DNA of 51,404 bases from an uncultured Clostridia bacterium (GCA_947625145.1 CANQNC010000009.1:1-51404); one strand, 5' to 3'; positions 17,395 through 26,452 are shown, counted from the first letter of the stretch. A program made the numbers and translations. The notes: a model not told the origin generated them from the letters alone.

Positions 17395-18039
17395 TTAAGG
17401 TTCGGCGTCCTCGGGCGGGATATCTTCGAACTCATCCTCTTCAAGGGAAATTTCCTCGATTTCATCCGCCTTTGCGGGCAGCATGAAGATTTCGGGGTGT
17501 TCGAGCAGCAGAGGAGTTTCCTCAAGTTCATCCGTCTCCAAAGGCGGGATATCGTCAACCTCGGAGGAGGCCTTTGCCGCGACGATCGGCGGTGTGGCAG
17601 ACTGCTTTTTGCATATGGCAAGCCAGATCGAGGAAAAGACGATGACCGCGATATACGCCAGATATGCGGGTATCAAAATCGCAAGCAACCATGGCGCATA
17701 TTCAAGCGCTATGAGATACGCTGATGTCGCAATGAAGTACAGCGGCAAAAACACGCAAGAGATAACAATTGTCGCAATCAAGGTTCCCTGCTTCTTTTTG
17801 ACCGCCATAAGACATATGTCAAGCGTCAAAAACGCGATAAACATGATGATGCAGGGCAGAAGCGTGCCGACTATTCCGACCAAAGCGAATCCGATTATCG
17901 ACCCCATAAGTTCGCTGTCGTCTTCCCCCGGCGCAGGGAAAAGTCTGCCGGTGAAGAATATCAAAACGAAAAATATCAGGCAGAACAGCACCGTCAAACT
18001 CAAAGCCACTTTGAGCGCGATAGGAGCAAATTTTTTCAT
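17395..18039 (-). CDS. Four-helix membrane protein with acidic C-terminal tail
   Basis: 214 residues from the ATG at 18039; a GTG six bases further upstream is possible. GGGGGTG serves as ribosome binding site. Hydrophobic helices lie at about 7-30, 45-68, 82-108 and 115-140. The remaining ~70 residues are Glu/Pro-rich and cytoplasmic by charge (EEISLEEDEFEDIPPEDAEP). I do not recognise the family. It is monocistronic, convergent with the cupin gene, and inserted in the otherwise conserved HIT-rpsU interval. Confidence 0.6.
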   Translation of the reverse strand: MKKFAPIALKVALSLTVLFCLIFFVLIFFTGRLFPAPGEDDSELMGSIIGFALVGIVGTLLPCIIMFIAFLTLDICLMAVKKKQGTLIATIVISCVFLPLYFIATSAYLIALEYAPWLLAILIPAYLAYIAVIVFSSIWLAICKKQSATPPIVAAKASSEVDDIPPLETDELEETPLLLEHPEIFMLPAKADEIEEISLEEDEFEDIPPEDAEP

Positions 18040-18175
18040 AAGCACCCCCTTTTTTTTATATTATAAAACACAAATCCGTTTGTATCAAGCCCCGATTTCA
18101 TTCCGTATTAGTTCTCCCGCCACGCCGAAACGAAAGTACAAAAAGGCGGGATTTCAGGGCATATCGCGAGCGTCA

Positions 18176-18332
18176 GCCGCCAAATCGCCGTATACAAAAA
18201 TGGCGGTTGAAATGTGAATATTGCGTTTTGCGAATGGCAAGCCCCCACGACTGCGCAAAGCTGTGGCGACCGAGCGGTTTGCAAATGCCACATTGTAAGT
18301 TCGCCAAATTTCCGTATAAAAAAAATGGCGGA
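18176..18332. repeat. Two ~30-bp repeats with inverted ends
   Basis: CGCCAAAT-N2-CCGTATA followed by A-rich DNA and ATGGCGG occurs at 18176-18205 and 18302-18331. Each copy has short inverted ends (CCGCCA/TGGCGG in the first). It lies in the 510-base gap before rpsU, where I see no gene. Confidence 0.6.
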
Positions 18333-18486
18333 GCGGGTTCGTTTCGATCGCGGAATATGTATAAGCGCCGCATTAAAAGAAATAGTCTGCCGATTTATGC
18401 GAGCATACAAAAATCGTCATATGGGCATGTCCGCCGAAATTTTCAACAAACCTAGCATAAATTAGCACTTTTTTGCCGATATTGAG

Positions 18487-18514
18487 TTGACACTTTCAAA
18501 TTTTCATGTATAAT
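18487..18514 (+). promoter_or_regulatory. Promoter of rpsU-tRNA-Val
   Basis: TTGACA (18487-18492), 16 bases, TATAAT (18509-18514). Start expected near 18521, giving a short leader with AGGAGGTG before the rpsU ATG. Confidence 0.85.
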
Positions 18515-18549
18515 ATTTAGGTAACGTCTTAAAAGAGGAGGTGAATCAG

Positions 18550-18729
18550 ATGTCCACAGTCAAGGTAGGCGAAAACGAAAGTTTGGAAAACGCCATCCGT
18601 CGCTTTAAGAGAAAGTGCGCAAGAGACGGCATCATCGGTGACCTCCGCAAAAAAGAGGCGTACGAAAAGCCCAGCGTAAAACGCAAAAAGAAGGCGGAAG
18701 CCGCACGCAAAAGGATGTACAAATCCTGA
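18550..18729 (+). CDS. rpsU: 30S ribosomal protein bS21
   Basis: 59 residues. [20 protein letters not shown] is the typical bS21 start, followed by a basic C-terminus. The ATG at 18550 is chosen over GTG 18541 because AGGAGGTG (18537-18544) lies at ideal distance and the product then matches family length. It follows the dnaK cluster as in Bacillus and Clostridium, but here two extra genes and its own promoter separate it. A tRNA gene follows 33 bases later with no terminator between. Confidence 0.97.
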   Translation: MSTVKVGENESLENAIRRFKRKCARDGIIGDLRKKEAYEKPSVKRKKKAEAARKRMYKS

Positions 18730-18762
18730 TCTCATCCGCCCGCCGCTCTCGGCGCGGCATAC

Positions 18763-18839
18763 GGAGGCATGGCTCAGTTGGTTAGAGCACACGGTTCACA
18801 TCCGTGAGGTCACAGGTTCGAGTCCTGTTGCCTCCACCA
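18763..18839 (+). tRNA. tRNA-Val (anticodon CAC)
   Basis: 77 bases. Acceptor GGAGGCA/TGCCTCC, D arm GCTC...GAGC, anticodon arm CACGG-TTCACAT-CCGTG giving anticodon CAC (reads GUG), T arm ACAGG-TTCGAGT-CCTGT, discriminator A and an encoded CCA. Probably co-transcribed with rpsU. Confidence 0.95.
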
Positions 18840-18840
18840 A

Positions 18841-18877
18841 AAAAGGTCTAATTCGAACACGAATTAGACCTTTTTTT
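18841..18877 (+). terminator. Strong terminator after tRNA-Val
   Basis: GGTCTAATTCG (18845-18855), loop AACA, CGAATTAGACC (18860-18870), then T7. An 11-bp perfect stem that ends the rpsU-tRNA transcript. Confidence 0.95.
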
Positions 18878-19488
18878 GCGCCGAATGAAAATTTCGCTTT
18901 GCTCAATTTTGCGCAATCGTTGCTCCGCTCACGACTTTTTTCGGGAAGCAATCAAATGTTTGCCCTCGTTAGATTTGCAATTATAAATCAGCATTTGCAA
19001 GGTTCGCTTTGCGTGCGGGAGCTGCGTCCGCTGTCGGCTATGCCGCCACCGCTCCCGTAAGGGCTGCGAAGCGGCGGAAACCCCCGCTTCGCAGATTTTC
19101 ACTGTGATTTACAACACTCTGCATACGCAAATATAGACGAACGCATATCATATTATTGCACTAATGTTTGATTGCTCAAATAAAAAGCGCTACGATTTAG
19201 TGTACATAATGTTCCATTAAACAAAGACTCTACAGTACAATAGACATTTTGTTTGTCGGCAACATGACTCGAAGGTGGCTCTGCCACCCAACGGCTTTTC
19301 AAGCCGTTGCCGACTCACTCCAAGACGAGCCGAAGGCGAGTCATTCAAGCGTAAAAAAGAGCGAGCCATGAGCAGTTCATGCTTCAAGGGGGGGGGATTT
19401 GTAGCGTTTGACGGTTGGGCGCGTTGCTTGTACTGCGTCAATAAAAATATTTCTACAATAATTGTCGCTTGTTTTTGTTCCAATCGTC
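18878..19488. other. Gene-free stretch with several hairpins
   Basis: No supported gene. Notable inverted repeats are CTGCGAAGCGG/CCGCTTCGCAG (19064-19074 and 19084-19094), GGTGGC-TCT-GCCACC (near 19274), AACGGCTT-TTC-AAGCCGTT (near 19291) and CGGGAGC/GCTCCCG around 19019-19055. Composition changes along the stretch, as in decayed mobile DNA, but no transposase motif is seen. Open frames on both strands here look incidental. Confidence 0.45.
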
Positions 19489-19516
19489 TTGACATGGGGG
19501 AAAAGTGTGCTAGAAT
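19489..19516 (+). promoter_or_regulatory. Promoter of the flavin reductase-like gene
   Basis: TTGACA (19489-19494), 16 bases, TAGAAT (19511-19516). Leader of about 25 bases with GGGAGG before the ATG at 19548. Confidence 0.75.
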
Positions 19517-19547
19517 AGAGCCGAAAATCAAGTTTTGGGAGGTTTGC

Positions 19548-20102
19548 ATGAAAAAGACAATCAAGACGACGGAAGCAATTTTTCCGATGCCAGTGCTTAT
19601 GGTCGCGACATACAACGAGGACGGGACTGTGGACGTCATGAACGCCGCGTGGGGGACCATGCTTGAAAGAGATCAGGTCATTTTGAATTTGACGGAGACG
19701 CACAAGACGGTCAAAAATATCAAGCGCAGGAAGGCTTTTACGATCGGCATAGCTGACGCAAAGCACGTGACGGAAGCGGATTATTTGGGTGTGGTTTCCG
19801 CAAACGACGTTCCGAACAAGTTTGAAATCAGCGGCTTGACGGCGACAAGATCGGCCGTCGTGGACGCGCCTGTGGTGAACGAATTTCCCATCTGCATAGA
19901 GTGCGAATTTGTGGAATATCAAGAGTGCGGAGTGATCGGGAAGGTGGTGCGCGTTTGTGCGGATGAAGAGGTGTTTGACGGCGACAAGATCGACATAAAC
20001 AAGGTCGAGGCCATCGCGTTCGATCCCTACACGCACGGCTATTACAAGGTCGCCGAGAGAGTGGGCGACGCGTTTAAGGACGGATTGAAACTCAAAAAGT
20101 GA
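19548..20102 (+). CDS. Flavin reductase-like (FMN-binding split barrel) protein
   Basis: 184 residues from ATG 19548, preceded by GGGAGG; open frame further upstream lacks family similarity. Sequence such as PMPVLMVATYNEDGTVDVMNAAWG, NLTETHKTVKNIKRRKAFTIG and DYLGVVSANDVPNKF is typical of the flavin-reductase-like/FMN split-barrel family, which binds FMN and passes electrons to various partners. The electron acceptor is unknown. It is monocistronic between its own promoter and a strong terminator. Confidence 0.85.
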   Translation: MKKTIKTTEAIFPMPVLMVATYNEDGTVDVMNAAWGTMLERDQVILNLTETHKTVKNIKRRKAFTIGIADAKHVTEADYLGVVSANDVPNKFEISGLTATRSAVVDAPVVNEFPICIECEFVEYQECGVIGKVVRVCADEEVFDGDKIDINKVEAIAFDPYTHGYYKVAERVGDAFKDGLKLKK

Positions 20103-20120
20103 TTTTGATTTCCTCTTATG

Positions 20121-20162
20121 TTCAAAAATAGGTTTGCGAATTGACGCAAACCTATTTTTTGA
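20121..20162. terminator. Strong terminator after flavin reductase-like gene
   Basis: AATAGGTTTGCG (to 20138), loop AATTGA, CGCAAACCTATT followed by T-run. Flanking TTCAAAA/TTTTGAA extends the symmetry. Confidence 0.9.
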
Positions 20163-20486
20163 ACTTGCAAGTCGCCATAATTGCTAATCTGTTTTTAGAA
20201 TGTAGAGCGGAATGAAGAAAACAAATGTGGCGAGGCGCTTGTGAACTTGAGCGCATATGGTCGCCGCAACTCTCGAAAACCATTTACGACGGTTTTTTTG
20301 ACGGCGGAAAACAAAATTGTGTTTGCAACCGCGGCAGGCTGTGATAAAATACAAAGCGAAACAATAATATCGCTCGCGGCGGGGTCTAGGCGATCGTCGA
20401 GGGCGGCAGGCCGGGCGTGTATTCGATTAAATCCGAGAAATTCGGCGATAGATCGTGAGCGTTCGCCAAACCTTAGGGAGGATAAT
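20163..20486. other. Intergenic, no clear gene
   Basis: An open frame runs from 20241 into the CMD-like gene, but its N-terminal part has no family similarity or ribosome binding site. TTGCAA followed after 16 bases by TAAAAT near 20328-20350 is a possible promoter for the next gene. Confidence 0.4.
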
Positions 20487-20810
20487 ATGGACAAAATCAA
20501 ACAAACGGCAGGCAGAGACGCGCTTGGGGATTTCGCCCCCGAGTTCGCGCATTTCAACGACGACGTGCTCTTCGGCGAAAATTGGAACAACGGCGATATA
20601 GACCTGAAAACGCGGTGCATCATCACTGTGGTCGCGCTTATGTCGTCGGGGGTGACGGACTCATCGCTTAAATATCATCTTCAAAACGCCAAGGCGCACG
20701 GCGTGACCCAAAAGGAGATCGCGGCGATCGTCACGCACGTCGGCTTTTACGTAGGCTGGCCCAAGGCGTGGGCGGTGTTCAACATGGCAAAGGAGATTTG
20801 GAAGGACTAG
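20487..20810 (+). CDS. Carboxymuconolactone decarboxylase (AhpD/CMD)-like protein
   Basis: 107 residues from ATG 20487, with AGGGAGGAT upstream. The CMD helix-rich fold is recognisable from FAPEFAHFNDDVLFGENWN, LKTRCIITVVALMSSG, YHLQNAKAHGVTQKEIAAIVTHVGFYVGWPKAWAVF. The two cysteines of the peroxidase AhpD (CxxC) are absent, so peroxidase activity is not expected. Such CMD proteins often pair with cupins as small-molecule or quinone-related enzymes; a cupin gene is 3.5 kb upstream. Exact substrate unknown. Confidence 0.85.
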   Translation: MDKIKQTAGRDALGDFAPEFAHFNDDVLFGENWNNGDIDLKTRCIITVVALMSSGVTDSSLKYHLQNAKAHGVTQKEIAAIVTHVGFYVGWPKAWAVFNMAKEIWKD

Positions 20811-21176
20811 CCGCTCGCGCAAAGATTTTCGCGAGACTCGGACGCTAAAAAGAGGCGTAGACGGAGGCGAAAATGCGCGCAATCGTCAACATTTGCTATA
20901 TGGCAGGGAAGGAGCGCAAGGAAGTTTGCTTAGGATGCGATGTCCGTCGGGCTTGCGGACAGGGCCGCGCTGAAGTGGGCAACTTGCGCTGTGAGCGTTT
21001 CATGTCAATATAGGGCGGCGGAACCTTTTGTTTGCGGACGGGCGAGGAAGCGCGCGATTTCCATAACAAAAGCCTCATGATGAGGGGAGACGCTCTTCGC
21101 GAAAATGCAAACTTAAAATAAAAGCGCAAAGGCGGCGAGCTTGTGAACAGCCGAATATTCCTTTTTTCAAGCAAAC
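20811..21176. other. Intergenic between convergent genes
   Basis: No supported gene. A small hairpin, CTCGCG-N10-CGCGAG, just after the CMD stop (about 20813-20834) may end that transcript. The rest shows only overlapping short frames without start signals. Confidence 0.4.
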
Positions 21177-21203
21177 AAAAAAAGGCGGCATTGCCGCCTT
21201 TTT
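21177..21203. terminator. Terminator of the aquaporin gene
   Basis: AAAGGCGGC-ATT-GCCGCCTTT (21181-21201) with an A-run on the left, giving a T7 tail on the minus strand and a T5 tail on the plus strand. Confidence 0.9.
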
Positions 21204-21220
21204 CGCATAGTCTTGGTTTT

Positions 21221-21958
21221 TTATGCCTCGAGCTCGTTGGACTTTTTGCCGATGAGGAACTTGTAGGCGACAGCGGCGAGCGCGGCTCCGAGCATGGGGC
21301 CGAGGATGAAGATCCAGATCTGCGCAATCGCGTCGGTGTTGCCGTTTTTGACAAGCGCCATAAGCGCGGGCCCGAAAGAGCGCGCGGGGTTGACGGACGT
21401 GCCCGTAAGCCCTATGCCGATGAGGTGCACGAGGGTGAGAGACAGACCGATCACCACGCCGACCACGGCTTTGTTGTCCGTCTTTGACGTCACGCCGAGG
21501 ATGGCGAGCACAAATATGAAGGTGAGCACGACTTCAACAAGGAGCGCGATGCCAAGCGCGCCGCCCTCGCCGTATGCGCTGACCAGCACGGACTGAGCGA
21601 CATTTTGCCCGAACGAGCCGAACGTCGCGCTGCCTTCGATGAAGGATCCGCACAGAACGCCCACCAAGATAGCGCCCACTATGCCGCCCAAAAATTGCGC
21701 GATGATATAGCCGACGAAATCCTTTACGCTCATCTTTTTGCTGAGCAACATTGCAAAGGACACGGCGGGATTGATATGGCATCCGGAGATGTTGCCTATG
21801 GAATATGCCATTGCAACGATCACAAGCCCGAAAGCCAGCGCTGTCCCGACATAGCCCGCGGGAGTGTCGCAACCAAGCACGACCGCAACGCCGCAAGCGA
21901 CGGTGACAAGCACGCAAGTGCCGATAAATTCGGCAAGATACTTTTTGAAGCTGTCCAT
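21221..21958 (-). CDS. Aquaporin / glycerol-facilitator family channel
   Basis: 245 residues with six membrane helices and two NPA half-helices: SGCHINPAVSFAMLL and GTSVNPARSFGPAL. The second box is followed by Arg, the selectivity-filter residue. FIGTCVLVTVACGVAVVLG is the usual first helix. Residues resemble the water-type (AqpZ) more than the glycerol-type pore, but selectivity is not certain. A GGAGA site precedes the ATG, a TTGACT-17-TATAAT promoter is upstream and a terminator follows, so it is monocistronic. Confidence 0.95.
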   Translation of the reverse strand: MDSFKKYLAEFIGTCVLVTVACGVAVVLGCDTPAGYVGTALAFGLVIVAMAYSIGNISGCHINPAVSFAMLLSKKMSVKDFVGYIIAQFLGGIVGAILVGVLCGSFIEGSATFGSFGQNVAQSVLVSAYGEGGALGIALLVEVVLTFIFVLAILGVTSKTDNKAVVGVVIGLSLTLVHLIGIGLTGTSVNPARSFGPALMALVKNGNTDAIAQIWIFILGPMLGAALAAVAYKFLIGKKSNELEA

Positions 21959-21988
21959 AAAAATCTCCTTTTTTTGTTTTATTAAAGC

Positions 21989-22017
21989 ATTATAGACTCT
22001 TAAATTATTATAGTCAA
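21989..22017 (-). promoter_or_regulatory. Promoter of the aquaporin gene
   Basis: On the minus strand TTGACT (22017-22012), 17 bases, TATAAT (21994-21989), about 30 bases before the start codon. Confidence 0.85.
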
Positions 22018-22149
22018 TTTTTTGGTTTAATTTACGTATATTTTTCTTGTATTTTTCCTGTCGAAAAACCGAGTATGGTGAAAACTTTCGCCGTTTTGAA
22101 ATTATCCCTCAAAACGCCGAAGCAAAAGCTCCGATCGACTTTGATCGGA

Positions 22150-22178
22150 TTGACACGCGCGCTTTTGGGTGATATCAT
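22150..22178 (+). promoter_or_regulatory. Promoter of the 22221 gene
   Basis: TTGACA (22150-22155), 17 bases, TATCAT (22173-22178). The start expected near 22185 supports the ATG at 22221 over 22191. Confidence 0.75.
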
Positions 22179-22220
22179 GGATATGCCGCCATGGCGAGCA
22201 AAAGGGTAGAGGAGAAGGAG

Positions 22221-22805
22221 ATGTCAAAAAACGGCGACATGCTAAAAGAACTCGTGCAATACGCCGAGCAACTCAAGGACGAAGAGGGTTTTGCGGTCAT
22301 AGACGTCAAATTGCCCGACGACGAAGATCTGTACAATCCGCTGTCCACCGAGTCCAACAGGGATCTGAACGGAGACATCTATGACTTCATCGACATGCAA
22401 GCCAACATTATCCCCGCAAACGTGCCGTTGAAGATCAGGTTCCACGGGGAAGCCGATCCCGAAAAACAGCAACAGATCAAGGAGATGGCGCACAAGCACT
22501 ATATGATGCGCGCGTACGACGTCGCGTGGGATTTTGCGGCGAACATGCGCAAGTCCCTCTTTTTGATTGTGTTCGGCATTGTGGTCCTGATCGCGTATTT
22601 TGCCATTATGTTCACAAAAAACAGCCCGCTGACGGCGGAGATATTGTCAATCATAGGCTCGTTTTCTTTGTGGGAAGCGGCAAACGCGATCTTGCTTGAC
22701 AGGCCCTCGCTTCGGCGCAGACTGAAAAACAACGAGCAGAATATCGAACAGGTCATGGAATTTGTAAGCGACAAAGAAGCCGAAATGCAAGGGCAAGATT
22801 TGTGA
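22221..22805 (+). CDS. Unknown protein with membrane hairpin
   Basis: 194 residues from ATG 22221, which has GAGGAGA upstream; ATG 22191 would give ten more residues but lies almost at the transcription start. The first ~110 residues are acidic and soluble. A strongly hydrophobic helix at about 111-132 (SLFLIVFGIVVLIAYFAIMF) and a weaker one near 139-158 follow, then a charged tail with RPSLRRRLKNNEQNIEQVMEF. I do not recognise the family. It has its own promoter and terminator. Confidence 0.65.
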   Translation: MSKNGDMLKELVQYAEQLKDEEGFAVIDVKLPDDEDLYNPLSTESNRDLNGDIYDFIDMQANIIPANVPLKIRFHGEADPEKQQQIKEMAHKHYMMRAYDVAWDFAANMRKSLFLIVFGIVVLIAYFAIMFTKNSPLTAEILSIIGSFSLWEAANAILLDRPSLRRRLKNNEQNIEQVMEFVSDKEAEMQGQDL

Positions 22806-22826
22806 CAAAAAAGTCCGGGATATCAA

Positions 22827-22850
22827 AGCGCGCCGAGCGGCGCGCTTTTT
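22827..22850. terminator. Terminator between convergent genes
   Basis: AGCGCGCC-GAGC-GGCGCGCT followed by TTTT on the plus strand. The minus strand has only a weak T-tail here, so it mainly serves the 22221 gene. Confidence 0.85.
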
Positions 22851-22886
22851 GCTGTAAAATCAAACTTTGATTTGACATATTATTGT

Positions 22887-24716
22887 TTACGAGTTTTGAC
22901 TATCCTCCGTCGGGTCCGACGCCTCGCCGCTTTCTGCATTTTCCACGCTTCCCTCGGAGCAAAGCTCCCTGTTAGACTGTTCGCTTTCCGCGCTTACGTC
23001 GCCGACGGGTTCTACTGTTCCCTCGCTTGCTTTGCCGGCAGGCTCTCCTGTTTCCTCGCCGTTTCCTTGCGCTTCGTCACTTAGGACGTCGGGGGCGTTT
23101 GCCTCATCAGCCGAGTTTCCCGACGGCGCGTCCGAGTCGCAGTCAGCCGCCGCTTCGGCAATGATTTCCTCGTTTGCGCTTTCCGCGGTCTCCTCTGTCA
23201 AGCCCTCGGCGGGAGTGGTCAGGTCCTCCGCCTTCGCTTTGAGCAGGAATATGGTGGGGATGATGGCAAGCAAAACCACGATCGCGGCAAGCAGGAACAT
23301 GACGGGCGGGCAGGTGTAGATGTCATGCCCGAATTCGTCAACGCCGACGATATAGCGGTCGCTCGACGACACGGCGCCCGATACGATGCTTCCCACCACC
23401 ATGGGAAGCATGACCACAAAAACCATACGGATGCCTTGGAAGCGTCCCGTCTTGTCTGGCGGGGTGAGGTTGCGGACGGAGCCGAGGCAGACGACGGCGA
23501 CCATGCTGCTGCCCATTGCCTGAATGAAGTTGCCTATGCAGTACAGCGTAAGCGTGGCGACGGGGACGTCCTTGATGAAGTTGGGGCTTGTGAAGTACAT
23601 GACAAGGGATCCGAGGCAGCTTGCGACGATCCCGGGGATGATCAGCACCGTCTTTTTGCGCTTGGTTTTGTCCAGCATGACGCCCGCGATTATCCCCGCG
23701 ACAAACGCCAGCCCTTGCGACAGGCCCCAAGGCAGAAGATAGCCTATGACGGGGATATAGTCGTCCGCTTTGAGGGTGTTTTGAAGATATATCGCGGAGA
23801 AGTTTGAAAAACAGTTGTTGGCTATGTAGGATATCATGACAGTCGCAAGCACCAGATACAGATATTTGTTGCGCTTTATGACGGAGGGGCGGAAGCCGTA
23901 AAACAAGTCCTTGAATTTCAGATCGCTCTTTGAGGAGACTTCCTTGTCGAAAGAGAAGAAGCGCGCAAGTTTTTTCTTTGCGGGGGCGTCCTTTTCCACG
24001 GAATATTCCCCTTTGTTTTTCAGGATGAAGAATCCCGCTATGCCCGCGATGATCACCACCGCGCCCAGCACGCAATAAAACAGCGTCCAATTGCCGGGTT
24101 TGGACGAAACCGCGCCCGTCGCGGACGGCAGAAGATTGCCGCTTGCGTCATAATATTTTGTTGTGGTCACGCCGCCCATTTCAAAGGGTACGAAGGTCAG
24201 CAGATACGCCACGACCGCAAGGCAGGAAAGCAGAGCCTCGATCCTTCCTCTGTTTTTGTTGTTTGTGTTGTCCGTGACGTAGGCATTGAACGCGGCGTCG
24301 TTTGCGGTGGAACCGAAAAAGGTCATCACGCAGTCCATGATCACCATGCCCACGCTTGCAAGTATGACCGCGGTCTCGGCGGACGCGCCCAGCCCGTCTT
24401 GCATGTTGCTCACCGAAAACAGGGAAAACAGCATCACGGACACGCCCCACAGGATATAGCCGTAAACCATAAACGGTCTGCGCCTGCCCGAGCGGTCTAT
24501 GACCCAGCCCATGATGATGGTCGTAAGAGTGGCGACCACCGCGCTTGACGCCACCATAGCCGAAACGGTAAGCAGATTTGTGGAAATCGTGCGGTAGACG
24601 TACAGATTCAAAAACGAGTTTTCGATGCACCACGCGATCTGTCCCACTGTGCCGAACAACAGAAAAATAAAAAGCGTCTTTTTTGCCAACTTTGAGTTCG
24701 CTTGATCCTGACCCAT
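22887..24716 (-). CDS. MFS transporter (GPH/SLC45-like) with long acidic tail
   Basis: 609 residues. Twelve hydrophobic segments are expected over residues ~15-500. The loop after helix 2 reads MGWVIDRSGRRRPFMVYG, the MFS motif-A type of cation:sugar symporters. The second half repeats it as GVMLDKTKRKK. NDAAFNAYVTDNTNNKNRGRIEA is another GPH-type loop. The substrate cannot be inferred. The last ~100 residues are Glu/Ala/Ser/Gly-rich with no predicted fold. No carbohydrate gene is adjacent; the divergent neighbour is guaB. Confidence 0.75.
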   Translation of the reverse strand: MGQDQANSKLAKKTLFIFLLFGTVGQIAWCIENSFLNLYVYRTISTNLLTVSAMVASSAVVATLTTIIMGWVIDRSGRRRPFMVYGYILWGVSVMLFSLFSVSNMQDGLGASAETAVILASVGMVIMDCVMTFFGSTANDAAFNAYVTDNTNNKNRGRIEALLSCLAVVAYLLTFVPFEMGGVTTTKYYDASGNLLPSATGAVSSKPGNWTLFYCVLGAVVIIAGIAGFFILKNKGEYSVEKDAPAKKKLARFFSFDKEVSSKSDLKFKDLFYGFRPSVIKRNKYLYLVLATVMISYIANNCFSNFSAIYLQNTLKADDYIPVIGYLLPWGLSQGLAFVAGIIAGVMLDKTKRKKTVLIIPGIVASCLGSLVMYFTSPNFIKDVPVATLTLYCIGNFIQAMGSSMVAVVCLGSVRNLTPPDKTGRFQGIRMVFVVMLPMVVGSIVSGAVSSSDRYIVGVDEFGHDIYTCPPVMFLLAAIVVLLAIIPTIFLLKAKAEDLTTPAEGLTEETAESANEEIIAEAAADCDSDAPSGNSADEANAPDVLSDEAQGNGEETGEPAGKASEGTVEPVGDVSAESEQSNRELCSEGSVENAESGEASDPTEDSQNS

Positions 24717-24839
24717 AACAGACCCCTGAAAAAACCTTTTTAAGGATATATTTTATTATAATATACCAAAGGCAAAATGGCAATAAGCAATTTGGCGTTT
24801 GAAATTTTGCGCCGTATGCGAATTTTGTTTTCGTTTCCT

Positions 24840-24868
24840 TTGACATTTGCTCTCAAAATTTGTATCAT
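24840..24868 (+). promoter_or_regulatory. Promoter of guaB-folD
   Basis: TTGACA (24840-24845), 17 bases, TATCAT (24863-24868), about 50 bases before the guaB ATG. Confidence 0.8.
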
Positions 24869-24920
24869 ATAAAAAATATATTTTTTATTGCGCGCCCGCG
24901 CGCCATTTCGGAGGCTTGTC

Positions 24921-26426
24921 ATGGCAAAGTATTTTGATGAACCGTCAAGGACTTTCAGCGAATATCTGCTCATTCCCGGCTATACGGACGAAAATTGCGT
25001 CCCCGCAAACGTGTCTCTTAAGACTCCGCTTGTCAAATTCAAAAAGGGAGAGGAACCCGAGATATCCTTAAACATACCTCTCGTGTCCGCTATCATGCAA
25101 TCCGTGTCCAACGACACGCTTGCCATAGCGCTTGCAAAAGAGGGCGGCGTCAGCTTCATTTACGGCTCGCAGAGCATAGAGGACGAGGCGGCAATGGTCA
25201 GAAAAGTGAAGAGCTATAAGGCGGGCTTCGTGGTGTCCGACAGCAATCTCACTCCCGACGCCACGCTTGCCGACGTGCTCGAGCTTGTGGAGCGCAAAGG
25301 GCACAACACGATTGCCGTCACGGACGACGGGACGTCAAACGGCAAGCTGATGGGCATTGTGACAAGCCGAGACTATCGCGTCAGCAGGATGAAAGCGGAC
25401 GTCAAGGTGAAGGAGTTTATGACCCCGCGCGAAAAGCTGATCACCGCGCCGCAGGACACGACGCTTGCCATGGCAAACGACATCATATGGGAGCACAAGC
25501 TCAATTCGTTGCCCATTGTGGACGACGAGGACAGATTGCTCTATCTGATATTCCGCAAGGACTACGACGCGCACAAGGAAAACCCGAACGAGTTGCTTGA
25601 CGCAAGCAAGCGCTATCTTGTGGGAGCGGGCATAAACACACTTGACTACGAGCTTCGCGTACCCGCGCTTGTGGAAGCGGGGGCGGACGTGCTCTGCATA
25701 GATTCGAGCGAGGGCTACACTGTGTGGCAAAAGCGCACTTTGGACTTTATCCGCTCAAAATACGGGGATAAAGTCAAGGTCGGCGCGGGAAACGTCGTGG
25801 ACAGAGAGGGCTTCCTCTTCCTAGCGGAGTGTGGCGCGGACTTCATAAAAGTGGGGATCGGCGGCGGCTCTATTTGCATCACGCGCGAGACCAAAGGCAT
25901 AGGCAGAGGGCAGGCGACAGCGGTCATAGAGGTCGCGAAGGCAAGAGACGAATATTTTGAAAAGACGGGGATATACATTCCCATTTGCAGCGACGGCGGG
26001 ATCGTGCATGACTATCACATGACGCTTGCGCTCGCAATGGGCGCGGACTTCCTGATGCTGGGCAGATACTTCGCCCGCTTCGACGAAAGCCCCACTGCAA
26101 AGTTGAACATCAACGGAAACTACGTCAAGGAGTATTGGGGAGAGGGCAGCAACCGCGCGAGAAATTGGCAACGCTATGACCTCGGCGGCAAAAAGGGCCT
26201 GAGCTTCGAGGAGGGCGTGGACAGCTACGTCCCATACGCGGGCAGTCTCAAAGACAACGTTGCAAAGAGCTTGCACAAGGTCAGATCCACAATGTGCAAC
26301 TGCGGCGCGACGTCCATTGCACAGCTCCATCGTTGCGCGCGTATGACCCTTGTGTCCGCGACGAGCATAGTTGAGGGCGGCGCGCACGACGTCATTCAAA
26401 AAAACACCTCGCATATGACCGTCTGA
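24921..26426 (+). CDS. guaB: IMP dehydrogenase
   Basis: 501 residues from ATG 24921, with TCGGAGG upstream. It oxidises IMP to XMP, the committed step of GMP synthesis. The barrel starts at [20 protein letters not shown] tandem CBS module (about 103-212) is inserted after KSYKAGFVV. The catalytic loop is [12 protein letters not shown] with Cys319; the common form is GIGPGSICTTR, so two neighbouring residues differ. SDGGI (substrate phosphate) and the flap EGGAHD-type segments are present. The long form with YFARFDESP and the C-terminal cysteine cluster ([10 protein letters not shown]) fits the divergent 500-residue IMPDH group. folD follows after 26 bases. Confidence 0.93.
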   Translation: MAKYFDEPSRTFSEYLLIPGYTDENCVPANVSLKTPLVKFKKGEEPEISLNIPLVSAIMQSVSNDTLAIALAKEGGVSFIYGSQSIEDEAAMVRKVKSYKAGFVVSDSNLTPDATLADVLELVERKGHNTIAVTDDGTSNGKLMGIVTSRDYRVSRMKADVKVKEFMTPREKLITAPQDTTLAMANDIIWEHKLNSLPIVDDEDRLLYLIFRKDYDAHKENPNELLDASKRYLVGAGINTLDYELRVPALVEAGADVLCIDSSEGYTVWQKRTLDFIRSKYGDKVKVGAGNVVDREGFLFLAECGADFIKVGIGGGSICITRETKGIGRGQATAVIEVAKARDEYFEKTGIYIPICSDGGIVHDYHMTLALAMGADFLMLGRYFARFDESPTAKLNINGNYVKEYWGEGSNRARNWQRYDLGGKKGLSFEEGVDSYVPYAGSLKDNVAKSLHKVRSTMCNCGATSIAQLHRCARMTLVSATSIVEGGAHDVIQKNTSHMTV

Positions 26427-26452
26427 CGTAATGCCATAATCAGGAGGAAAAT

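Noticed and set aside
17287..17400. 37-codon Arg/Leu-rich frame after the bidirectional terminator
   Set aside because: No ribosome binding site or promoter; antisense to the downstream region of the 17395 gene.
18207..18465. Overlapping 82-83-codon frames before rpsU
   Set aside because: They span the paired repeats in two frames without start signals.
19275..19547. N-terminal extension of the flavin reductase-like gene
   Set aside because: The extension contains the promoter and has no family similarity; ATG 19548 has the ribosome binding site.
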